A DNA stretch of 64,000 nt from Fidelibacterota bacterium. Its GTDB lineage: Bacteria > Fidelibacterota > Marinisomatia > SCGC-AAA003-L08 > D37C17. The stretch spans positions 1 through 64,000 of the forward strand of contig PANN01000025.1 of assembly GCA_002707645.1 (NCBI GenBank), read 5' to 3'. Shown here piece after piece: positions 8,408 to 17,400 of this stretch. The translations under genes were made by a program, and so were the position numbers. The notes below the pieces were generated by a model. That model saw nothing but the letters and a program-made list of their open reading frames with translations, did no database searches and was not told the origin of the DNA. The stretch's first letter is position 1, and each line of letters starts with the position of its first letter.

Positions 8408-9292
8408 CTAATCCTCCAATAATTCTAACATTTCATCTATCTTAAATTTTATTTCAGCATCGCTCATATATCCTACAACTAAATCATAAACCTTAAGCTC
8501 GTGATCAATAAATACTCTTTTTGGAATTTGATTCGATGTAAAAAACTTACTTTCCAAGCCATTCTGATTACCGAAAGTTAATGAATTACCGCCGTTAATC
8601 AAAATGGGTAATTTACTATTACCATGATTTCCCCAAGACTCGCAAGAATGTGGTTGACCAATATCCATTAATACAGATAGAGCAACAAAATTAGGATTAT
8701 TGACGTAATCTTTAATTAAATCATCTGCCTCCGGCAAATGTGTATAACAAGTGGCTCACCAAGTACTTGTAATTTCCATCCAAATTACTTTACCATAAAA
8801 ATCACTCAACTTTACATTATCTACACAATTAGAAGGAAAACATATACCTAGAGGTTCTTCAACATCAGCGCAACTTAATTGTTCCCCAATCTGATAAGGA
8901 TAATTTACTTGAGAACTATTGCACGACGATTCTACATTTGATGGTATTGTTTCGCATATATCGTATATACATAATGAATTGTCTTGCTTATATCCGTCTG
9001 GAATAAATGAATTGTCATTTAAAGCATCTATATCAGAACAAATACCAGGAATCTCTTCACATATCCCATTGCCTCCACATACACCACATGCATCATCTAC
9101 CGCATCACCAAAACAATTATCAAAACAATCTTTATCATGCCCAGCAGTAAAACCTGTGTTTTCTCCAACACACCTTCCACATTCATCTATAAATGCTGAA
9201 CCCATATTAATACCGCTACAATCAGCATTAGCTTCATTCGGTAAATCACATGAGAAGATAAACAAAGTAATTAATAAAAAATATAATTTCAT
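8408..9292 (-). CDS. Selenoprotein lipoprotein with thioredoxin fold (Sec179) and CGVCGG repeats
   Basis: A continuous 294-residue frame containing a TGA at 8756-8758, read as selenocysteine 179. The N-terminus is a lipoprotein signal (LFIFSC). It is followed by Cys-rich repeats (DECGRC, DACGVCGGNG) and a short linker. The thioredoxin-like domain begins near residue 160: strand VIWMEITSTW, then U-A-T-C, helix, strand FVALSVLMDIG, PHSCESWG, the cis-Pro strand IPKRVFIDHELKVYD and a final helix. It has no dockerin-like tail, unlike its two paralogues; the lipid anchor may replace it. The stop at 8408 precedes the cupredoxin gene by 4 nt. A TTG start at 8737 for the second half would leave a fragment without an active site. 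Confidence 0.87.
8722..8740 (-). promoter_or_regulatory. Candidate bacterial SECIS hairpin for Sec179
   Basis: On the minus strand CATTTGCC pairs with GGCAGATG over 8 bp (one G-U) around a GGA loop. The loop starts 23 nt after the TGA and its first base is G. This is the most compact and stable of the three candidate elements. Confidence 0.75.
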
Positions 9293-9295
9293 TAA

Positions 9296-10246
9296 TTAAT
9301 TTAAAATATTATTTATTACTAAAATCACATCTTGAATATTTACTGTTGAATCACTATTGTAATCAGCATCTGATATCTCACAATCTGATGGATTTTGGTT
9401 TACAACTAAAATAATATTTACAAGATTTACTACATCTAATACATCAATAACCAAATCATCATTTAAATCTCCTGCCATATCATTACAATCATCGCAGACA
9501 TCACCTATAGTATCATTATCAGTATCAGACTGATTAGGATTGTAATCATTAGGACAATTATCATCACCAGATAAAATACCATCTAAATCCACATCAGGAT
9601 TATTTTCACATAGAGTGCCGCATTCATCCAGAAGTTGCTGTATGAAATTCTCAACACTTCCTCCACTCCATCCATTGAGATATGAACTACTGCCATCACA
9701 TGCGCTTGTATTTGAGTTACTCGTTAAAGTCCATGGTTTTCCTCTTAAAGTCATTGTATGGTCAATTAAAGCAAAAGTAGGGAATGCGCTATATGAATCA
9801 TGTAATAAATCAAATAAGCTAATACTACTTGCATTCTGGTCAATAACAAGAGGAATTCCATCAACACCTAAATTCTGCCAGCCTAATGAAGAAAGATTTG
9901 AAATGCCACTATCACTTGTTCCGGCATCTTGATAGCCAGTAATAAATTTAACATTATAATCTGAAAATTGTTGTTCAAGCTCATCAACTGATGGTGCTAA
10001 AGAAATACAGGTTCCTCACCAGCTTGCACTCATTTCAACAAAGATTATTGAATAACTACCACCGTTTAAATCACCATTAAAATCTGATAAATATAAATCA
10101 TCACCAGCATTATATTCTTCAAATCCTGCACCTACAGTTAATTGACTATTTTGATGCTCTAGGCTTATTTGATCACCAGCACAATATGTTTGAGAAAAAG
10201 AAAATCCAAAAAATAATAAAAATAAGCCAATACCGATTTTGTTCAT
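9296..10246 (-). CDS. Exported thioredoxin-fold selenoprotein (Sec77) with TSP3 and dockerin-like tail
   Basis: A continuous 316-residue frame with a TGA at 10016-10018 read as selenocysteine 77. A signal peptide (about 1-18) precedes the thioredoxin domain: strand SIIFVEMSASW, U-G-T-C, a helix, strand NVKFITGYQD, and the cis-Pro strand AFPTFALIDH. After the TGA the frame stays open for 87 codons before the next possible ATG (9754), so it cannot be two ordinary genes. The C-terminal part has a TSP3-like Ca-binding region (DDNCPNDYNPNQSDTDND) and a dockerin-like pair (GDLNDDLVIDVLDVV; ADYNSDSTVNIQDVI). It is paralogous to the gene at 6000-6980; the N-termini share a GDDxxLSDxNGxLNGG stretch. 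First gene of the tight six-gene group, with SD TTGGAG. Confidence 0.88.
9978..9998 (-). promoter_or_regulatory. Candidate bacterial SECIS hairpin for Sec77
   Basis: On the minus strand AGC pairs with GCT and CATC pairs with GATG, separated by a small internal bulge, around an AGTT loop. The loop starts 26 nt after the TGA and has G as its second base. It is weaker than the other two, and folding software is needed to rank it. Confidence 0.6.
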
Positions 10247-10326
10247 AATAACTCCAAATTTATATAAAAAATAATCCTAGTATAATATATTAACTATTAA
10301 CTCTAGATAAAGTATCAAAATGTAAC

Positions 10327-11910
10327 CTAAAAATTTGTTCTTAATGTTACTTTTAACCCGTCATCAAAATCAGGCTGCTGAATACAAGAGCCGTTTGCAC
10401 ACACCATCCCACCCTTTTGAGATCCAACAAATAAAGACAACTGAGTATCTTTAATGTTGACTGTATAATCGAAAGCATAGCAGTCTTCATTGTCTAAATC
10501 CAAATCAGCAAAAAATGTAAAAGACCACTTACCATAGTGACTGTAACTAGGGCTTAAATAAACAAAATTATATTCTTTATAATTAGTTGCATCATATTTA
10601 TTTTGCAGTTCAAAGTAAACTGTGAAAGAATTACCTTTCTTTAATTTATAAACATATTGCATCGGTATTGTTTTTGCCTCAATAGTTTTATCAAAAAGTG
10701 ATTCATAATAATGATCATAACCAATTCGGTAATAAAATTTATCATTTTTTGACCAATTACTAAATTCTATATAATATTGTTTGTAAGGAAGCAAAGTCAT
10801 TATAGAAGTTAAATCGTTATAAATATTAAAATCAAATAAATCCTGATTTTCATAATTTTCTCTATGCTGAAGTGCAAATGCATATGAAATATTAAAAGAT
10901 AAATTATTTTTATAAATTTTATTAATATCGATTTGGTGACCATATTCGCTGCTAAAATCGATAGAATGCAAATTCCTACCTATTAAAACAGAAGAGGGTT
11001 CTTTAAAAACAACAGGAGGATTGGCAAAAACATTATATAACATTGTAGTGTTATAATCTTTGTACTCATAAAGAATATCATAACCTAGAATATTAGTATA
11101 AATTGACATATAGTTTTTATATCCACTTTGTCTTTCAGATAATATCTTGTTATAAAAAACAAAAGACTTCTCCAAATTAAAATCAAACGTACCTAATACA
11201 AAAGAGATTCCAACGTTATGCTCTAAATTATTCATTTCTATATTAGGGTTTTCATTTACTATAAAATCAGTTAAACTACTTAAATGATTTCCTAAATCAT
11301 TTGTAAGCGAAAAAAGGCTCATTAAATCTTTAGAATCATATTTTTGTTTGTATGCCATACTAAGGTAATGCAATTCAAAACTATCATGAAAAAATCGTGT
11401 CCCAATAACTCCAACACTATTTTTTATTGAGATTGAGGGTGAAATATCACCGGGATTAATTCTAGACTTCACATTATTAAATCCAATTGAAGAAAAAATA
11501 TCAAACTTACTATTTAAATTATAATTTATATCTACACCATATAAGCTATTATCATAATCAATATCTTGATTTTGAAATGTGTGCAAAGATAAACCCATAC
11601 CCTGTAATAAATATAAATTTCCAACTGTTAAATCATAGTTATTTCCTGAAAATTGAGCATACATAATATTAATGATATCATCAATATTATTACCATTCTC
11701 CCCAATTAATGGTGGAACGCTATACTCTAACTGAGTAAAAAAGTACAAACCATTATCATGAAATGTATTTATATCAATTGAATTTTCAAAAAAATTGCGA
11801 CTTTCTCCCTTGCCATTTGCAATTTTTAATTCATATGTAATAATTGATTCAGCATTAGAAAATAAAAAAGAAATTAATACTAATAAGAAAAAATTTTTAA
11901 TTTTATACAA
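10327..11910 (-). CDS. Outer-membrane beta-barrel protein (DUF6029-like)
   Basis: A 527-residue protein with a signal peptide (1-19) and then alternating aromatic and polar strands to the end, closing with a strand LKVTLRTNF typical of outer-membrane barrels. The segment around residue 100 (GNLYLLQGMGLSLHTF, then DYDNSLYGVDINYN) resembles the family called DUF6029 in Bacteroidota, where a barrel protein is paired with a TlpA-like thioredoxin. That pairing is seen here: the upstream TlpA gene ends one base before this start. A Cys-pair (CANGSC) lies near the C-terminus. The function is unknown; it may be an outer-membrane partner for exported redox proteins. Confidence 0.7.
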   Translation of the reverse strand: MYKIKNFFLLVLISFLFSNAESIITYELKIANGKGESRNFFENSIDINTFHDNGLYFFTQLEYSVPPLIGENGNNIDDIINIMYAQFSGNNYDLTVGNLYLLQGMGLSLHTFQNQDIDYDNSLYGVDINYNLNSKFDIFSSIGFNNVKSRINPGDISPSISIKNSVGVIGTRFFHDSFELHYLSMAYKQKYDSKDLMSLFSLTNDLGNHLSSLTDFIVNENPNIEMNNLEHNVGISFVLGTFDFNLEKSFVFYNKILSERQSGYKNYMSIYTNILGYDILYEYKDYNTTMLYNVFANPPVVFKEPSSVLIGRNLHSIDFSSEYGHQIDINKIYKNNLSFNISYAFALQHRENYENQDLFDFNIYNDLTSIMTLLPYKQYYIEFSNWSKNDKFYYRIGYDHYYESLFDKTIEAKTIPMQYVYKLKKGNSFTVYFELQNKYDATNYKEYNFVYLSPSYSHYGKWSFTFFADLDLDNEDCYAFDYTVNIKDTQLSLFVGSQKGGMVCANGSCIQQPDFDDGLKVTLRTNF

Positions 11911-11911
11911 C

Positions 11912-12457
11912 CTACCTACTCGATGGTTTTATAATATTTAGTATATTAATAATACTCGAATCAGTAAGGGTTGTATCTGAAGATATTTCAGAGTACATCA
12001 TAGAAACAATTTCTTGTTCTAGCTTTATCTCATCTCCGGGATTATAACCTGAATGTCTATTAATAATTTCGCCTTTATCATCAACAACTAAAAGATAAGG
12101 ACAAACCTTAGCCCCGACTTTTCTAAAAAATAATGATTTAGGATCTAATAAAACTGGAAAAGAATAGTTCTGAGAATTTACAAAAGGTTTAACTTTATTT
12201 AATGTCCTAGAATTATCAGTATTAACACTTAAAACTTTAAAACCATATTTTGAATATTTTAAATTAAAATCACTTAAATAAACCATTTCTTTTTTACATG
12301 GTTCACAAGCTAAAAACCAAAAATTAATAACAGTATAACTACCATCAATCATCTCATATAAATCTATCTTTTTTTTATCTAAACTCTTCAACTGACCATT
12401 AGGCAAAGATTCTGCATATAAATTAAAACTTATAAGTAATAATATAATTTTAAACAT
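11912..12457 (-). CDS. TlpA/ResA-like thiol-disulfide oxidoreductase
   Basis: A 181-residue exported thioredoxin-like protein. After a signal peptide (1-15) come a β strand and the active-site motif FLACEPC (about residues 49-55) with both Cys present, then FKVLSVNTDN, the cis-Pro strand KVCPYLLVVD and a C-terminal helix. The residue before the first Cys is Ala rather than the Trp found in the selenoproteins. It would reduce or shuffle disulfides of exported proteins, and it could re-reduce the neighbouring selenol-thiol proteins. It starts 1 nt after the large Cys-rich protein gene and ends 1 nt before the barrel gene, so it is operonic. Confidence 0.9.
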   Translation of the reverse strand: MFKIILLLISFNLYAESLPNGQLKSLDKKKIDLYEMIDGSYTVINFWFLACEPCKKEMVYLSDFNLKYSKYGFKVLSVNTDNSRTLNKVKPFVNSQNYSFPVLLDPKSLFFRKVGAKVCPYLLVVDDKGEIINRHSGYNPGDEIKLEQEIVSMMYSEISSDTTLTDSSIINILNIIKPSSR

Positions 12458-12458
12458 C

Positions 12459-14360
12459 TTAATTATTTCCTAAATATGAACTTAACTCATTTGTCAAATT
12501 GTTGAAATAGAAGAAGTCAACTGAAACATATTGGTATTCAAGATATTCTTTTTCGCTTAATGATATACTGTAACCATTTAACAATGAATCTAACTGAAAA
12601 TTAAATTGAACGGTTGATTTACCTGGAGTAATTGATACCAATGGAGAAAACTGATTTGAAAAGTCAACTTTAATACCTTTACTTAAAATAGAATTAAAAT
12701 CAGAATTATTATTATTCCATGAGTCAATAATTACTTTACTTACATTATCTTCTGAATCAATAAAAAATAAAACAGGAATAATTTGATAATTCATAGAAGA
12801 CAAGTAATTATTTAAATCTTCATCAATATTAAAGTACTCTTTATTGATTTCATATATGACTGTTCCATTTAGGTTTTCTTTTTTTTCATAAGGTATATTA
12901 TTGAACATAGCAATAAACTTATTATTTATAGAATACTCTACAGGAATTGTTATTTCAATCAAATTATCAGATGTTTCCTTTAATATATTTGAAATATTCA
13001 CATCATAAAGATTAGTTTTTATACCGTCTAATATTTCTAATAAGTACGTAGTATTTTCAAATATATCCTCATGATTTTTTACATTTTTTAAAGCCATAGG
13101 TTCTTTAATATTTTTTTTATCATGAATTACTTTTATATTTTTTTTAAAACTAGATTTATTTTCAAAAGCTATAGTGCCTTTACTTTTATCTAAATTAGAG
13201 CAATTATTATTCCCATTACATACACCACAGTCATCTAATTTTGAATTACCCCAACAGATACCTTCACAATCAAGTCCCTTGTCATTCAAAAAATTAGTTT
13301 TACCACCAACGCATACAGAACAATCATTGATGAAAGCCAGTCCACCCCATTCACCATTACAATCTTGAGTACAATCATTAGCACTACTGTAGTCACATTC
13401 ACCGCAATTATCTATAATTGCAAGACCATTTGGATTACCCATACAATCTGAACATGATGAATTATCACCACCACAAACACCGCATGCATCAAACATTGTT
13501 TTTCCATAGCAAACACCATTACAATCAAATCCTAAATTAATATTATTATTAGTATTACCATCGACACAAACATTACATTCATTAAGATAAGCTGTACCAT
13601 TACAATCTCCATTACAATCTAAAACTGCTCCTCCACCACATACTCCAAGACAATCCATCCCAGAAGATTCATTAACTTCATCTGAAATACACATATTACA
13701 CTCATTTAAATATGCATTGCCACCCCAAATTTCTTTACAATCTTTTTTACAATCATTATCTCTATCATAATCACAAATCCCACACTTATCTAATTCTGCA
13801 CTTCCCCAGCATGTTCCCTTACAGTCAATGTTAGCATTTCCATTACATACTCCTTCACAATCTTCAATAGAAGAGCCATTACACTCACCCAGACAATCTA
13901 ACTTTGCTGTTCCACTACATACACCCATACAATCATAATACGGACAAAAAAGAGGTAAAACACTGTCATTCATACAAACACTTAAAGCTCTTTCAATACA
14001 CTCATTATCAGTAGACTTACAGTAATACGATCTAAATGCTTTTTTTTCCCAAGTATTAACATCATAAGCATCAAAAGATATAATGATGTTATCATACGAT
14101 GATAAAAATCTTCCATTAATTAAAACTCCATTATCTAAATCAGAGTTTTTTTCGTAGATCGATGGAATAATTTTAGGGGCGTATGAGATATTCATATAAT
14201 CTAAATCTGAAAAATTATTAATTATATATGATGGTAAAATCTCAGAAAAAGAATCCAACTTATAATCTCTTGAGATATTATCAAATTCCATTAAATATAA
14301 ATTTTCGTAAGAAAACAATGAGCTTAATGTAATTAAGATAGTAAGAAGAAATTTATTCAT
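12459..14360 (-). CDS. Secreted protein with FlgO/TolB-like N-terminus and Cys-rich CGVC repeats
   Basis: A 633-residue exported protein (signal peptide 1-17). Residues about 20-110 resemble the small alpha/beta domain of TolB-like/FlgO proteins: LPSYIINNFSDL, then VLINGRFL, then ISFDAYDVNTWEKK. Residues about 140-395 are Cys-rich repeats of the form DCxGxCxGxAxxDxCGxC, about fifteen units. The C-terminal 235 residues are Cys-free beta-rich sequence. No T9SS sorting domain is seen. The repeat type is common in Marinimicrobia-like genomes and its role is unknown; metal or Ca binding, or disulfide-rich spacing, are possible. It lies 51 nt after the giant repeat protein gene and 1 nt before the TlpA-like gene. 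Confidence 0.72.
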   Translation of the reverse strand: MNKFLLTILITLSSLFSYENLYLMEFDNISRDYKLDSFSEILPSYIINNFSDLDYMNISYAPKIIPSIYEKNSDLDNGVLINGRFLSSYDNIIISFDAYDVNTWEKKAFRSYYCKSTDNECIERALSVCMNDSVLPLFCPYYDCMGVCSGTAKLDCLGECNGSSIEDCEGVCNGNANIDCKGTCWGSAELDKCGICDYDRDNDCKKDCKEIWGGNAYLNECNMCISDEVNESSGMDCLGVCGGGAVLDCNGDCNGTAYLNECNVCVDGNTNNNINLGFDCNGVCYGKTMFDACGVCGGDNSSCSDCMGNPNGLAIIDNCGECDYSSANDCTQDCNGEWGGLAFINDCSVCVGGKTNFLNDKGLDCEGICWGNSKLDDCGVCNGNNNCSNLDKSKGTIAFENKSSFKKNIKVIHDKKNIKEPMALKNVKNHEDIFENTTYLLEILDGIKTNLYDVNISNILKETSDNLIEITIPVEYSINNKFIAMFNNIPYEKKENLNGTVIYEINKEYFNIDEDLNNYLSSMNYQIIPVLFFIDSEDNVSKVIIDSWNNNNSDFNSILSKGIKVDFSNQFSPLVSITPGKSTVQFNFQLDSLLNGYSISLSEKEYLEYQYVSVDFFYFNNLTNELSSYLGNN

Positions 14361-14411
14361 ATATACAATATATCAATGATTTGAAAATTCATCAATTACT
14401 TTTAAATATAA

Positions 14412-17400
14412 TTATTTTAATAAAATCACTTTGTTATTAGCAATTATTTGATTGTCAATAGAAATTTGAATAAAATAGATTCCACTTGCTTGATCAACTG
14501 CCATCCAATTGATTTTATTCAAGCCTGACATCATACCTTTGTGTAGGACAGCAATTTCTTGTCCTGCTAAATTATATACTCTAGCCTCTACAAATTTAGA
14601 GCCATCTAATTCTAAATCAAAGTTAACAACTGGATTAAATGGATTTGGATAAGCTGAACTTAGCTTGAAACTATCAGGATTTTCTAAATTATTAAACTCA
14701 ATAGGATTAAATCCATTACCTAAACTCATATCAGGAATAAATGTTATCTCTTGTTCAACATCTAAATAACTATCTGAAATATTATCATATATTTTAAAAG
14801 TTAAATTCGTTCCTTGGTTATTACCATAAACCATTAATGGAAAAATGACATTGCCATCAAGTGGAAAATATACTCCCTCAGCATAACCAGCACATGAAAA
14901 ACCATCAAATGCAACTAAAGTATAGTCTAAATTATCAACTCTAGAATTATCAATATATATTGCAGATGTTATTGTTGCGTTATGCTCATAATCGTGAATA
15001 TTTAAACCAAATTTATCATTTGAAAATTCAGAAGCAGATGATATTGCTCTTGATAGAACTCCTTCATTATATACAAACTCAGTATCATTATTTAATTTAA
15101 TAATATAACCAAGTAATGGATTCATGTTTGTTAAAGTACCAAACCAACCAAATCCTGAATAATAATCTGCATAAGCTGTCTGACTTTTAATAAACTGAGC
15201 ATTTCCTTCAGGAATATTTGATAATGCAACACTCACATCCAGAGACAATTGAGGAGTATATCCTATCCAATTAAACCCAGAACCTAAGTCTAAAACAGAC
15301 TCACTTACATCAACTGGCATACCACCTAGTGTCATTGTATCATCTTGAGTCATATTTAACTTGTACATAGATACATTATTAATATCTGTTAACGTTCCAA
15401 ACCAACCAAAACCTGGGTAATAATCTGCATAAGCTGTCTGATTTTTAATAAATTGAGCACTACCTTCTATAGAAGAAAATACATTATTTAAAGCCATGTC
15501 ATCATTTAACACATTTAAAGATACCCAATTCCAACCACTTGGAATATCCAAAGTAATATCAATACCAATATTTATATTTAAAATTTCTGGATCAACTACT
15601 GAACCTTCAATCATATCACTTGTAAATTCGAAAGACTCAGATAAATCATACATCTGATCTGACTCATAATCATAATATTTAAAAGTAATTTCCTCACCAG
15701 AAGCCTCATTACTATAAATAAGTGTTAAAAACTGATAAGTACCGGAATAAGGACCAAAAGGAACTTCTGATGCTGAAGAAAAACCTCTCAAGTCACCATT
15801 AACAAACGCACCCAGCAAGTCGTTTGGACTTCCAATATTTTCACCATCAAGAAGTACAGCAGCAGTTATTGAACCACTATTTTGATATAAAGATATATCA
15901 TCAAAGTATCCATCACCATTGGAATCCCAAGCTGGACAATTATCGCAATCTAACGGACAATCTAATGCATCACAAACAAATGAACCATCCCAGCATTCTA
16001 CATCTTGACCAGGTCCATTACACAGTCCACAATCATCAATCTCTCCAACACACTCATCAACATCATCACAAATACCATCTTGATCAGCATCAATACCATC
16101 ACCTCCGCAAATACCACACTGATCTAAAATATTACTGTCACAATCACATGAACCATCAGAAATTCCATCACCTCCGCAAACACCACACTCATCTAATACA
16201 TTTCCATCACAATCACATGCACCATCTGGGATATCACAAAGATAAATTTCAGTTACAACTGTAAATAGACCATTAAAAGTACCATTACCTGCAGAAATTT
16301 CATATTCTAATGTATACTCTTGCTGTGAAGATTCATCCCACACTTTAAGAACCATATCATTCCCAGAAACACTTCCGGGAAGAACTGGACCACCAAATAA
16401 AGATAAGTCAACAGATGAAATTGCAGGTATTTCTAATTGACTACCTAACCAAATACCTTCACCAACTAATACTTCTCCAGTGTTACCATTAGAATCAATA
16501 AGACCATTTGAATCAAACAAACCGATTTGATCATTTACATCTAAATTTGAAATTGAATCTTGAAAAATAAACAATGTTGATTCCCCTGTTTCTTCAATTT
16601 GAATTGGGAAATATGGTATATAAGGACATTCACTTAATTCACAAACAGTAGAACCATCCCAACATTGAGATGTACCAGGTCCGTTACATAGACCACAATC
16701 ATCATATTCACCAATACAGTCGTCTTCACTGTCGCATATACCATCTAAATCTGCATCAATATTGCCATCACAGTCACATTCACCAGGTTGAATATACACA
16801 CAAGTTCCATCATCTTCCTGAGCAGCAGGGTCAAAATTACATGCCAAGGAATCAGTACAACCTAATGCTCCAACATTAACTAAGACACCATCAAAAACTG
16901 CAATAACATTTCCAGAAGGACTAGAAATATTAATATTATCAGAAATTCCCGTTAAAAAGGGTGAATAATCACATTGATAAGCTAAGTCAACTAATAAGCC
17001 ACTACTACCAGAAGGAATTACACCTCCATTTGCAGAAATAGTCTGATTGATAATTTCAACATTATAACCATTATCATATATTAAACCCCCAGATGAACCA
17101 CTAAATACAACTAACGAATTATCAATTGTAAATTCAATGTCACTAATTTCTATCGGAGTATCGATTAAAATTTCCATAGAAGTACCTATAACATTCCCAA
17201 ATGATAATGTAACTGTACAACTAGAATTATCACCTTCACATACGCCACACTCATCATTTATAGCATCACCATTTGGAATACCAGCACAATCTGAACAAGA
17301 GGAATTATCACCATCACAAACACCACACTCATCCACCAAAGCAGAGCCACCACATTCACCAGAACAATCTAAAATATTTCCATCACAATCACATTCTCCA

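Noticed and set aside
6000-10246. TGA reassigned to Trp or Gly genome-wide instead of Sec
   Set aside because: TGA is a plain stop in several genes here (for example overlapping stops at 3352, 23912 and 42986), and the three in-frame TGA codons all fall at the same active-site position.
6000-10246. Three pairs of separate genes, as a gene caller would report
   Set aside because: In each case the frame before and after the TGA is the same, the halves only make sense as one thioredoxin fold, and the second halves lack natural starts (TTG, GTG, or an internal ATG).
11912-12457. Selenocysteine in the TlpA-like protein
   Set aside because: Both active-site residues are Cys in this gene; no TGA occurs in the frame.
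15824-16264. Plus-strand reading frame rich in His, opposite the giant protein gene
   Set aside because: It is the reverse shadow of repeated Cys/Asp-rich codons; composition and lack of a ribosome-binding site show it is not a gene. Others at 17897-18406 and 49791-50267 are the same.
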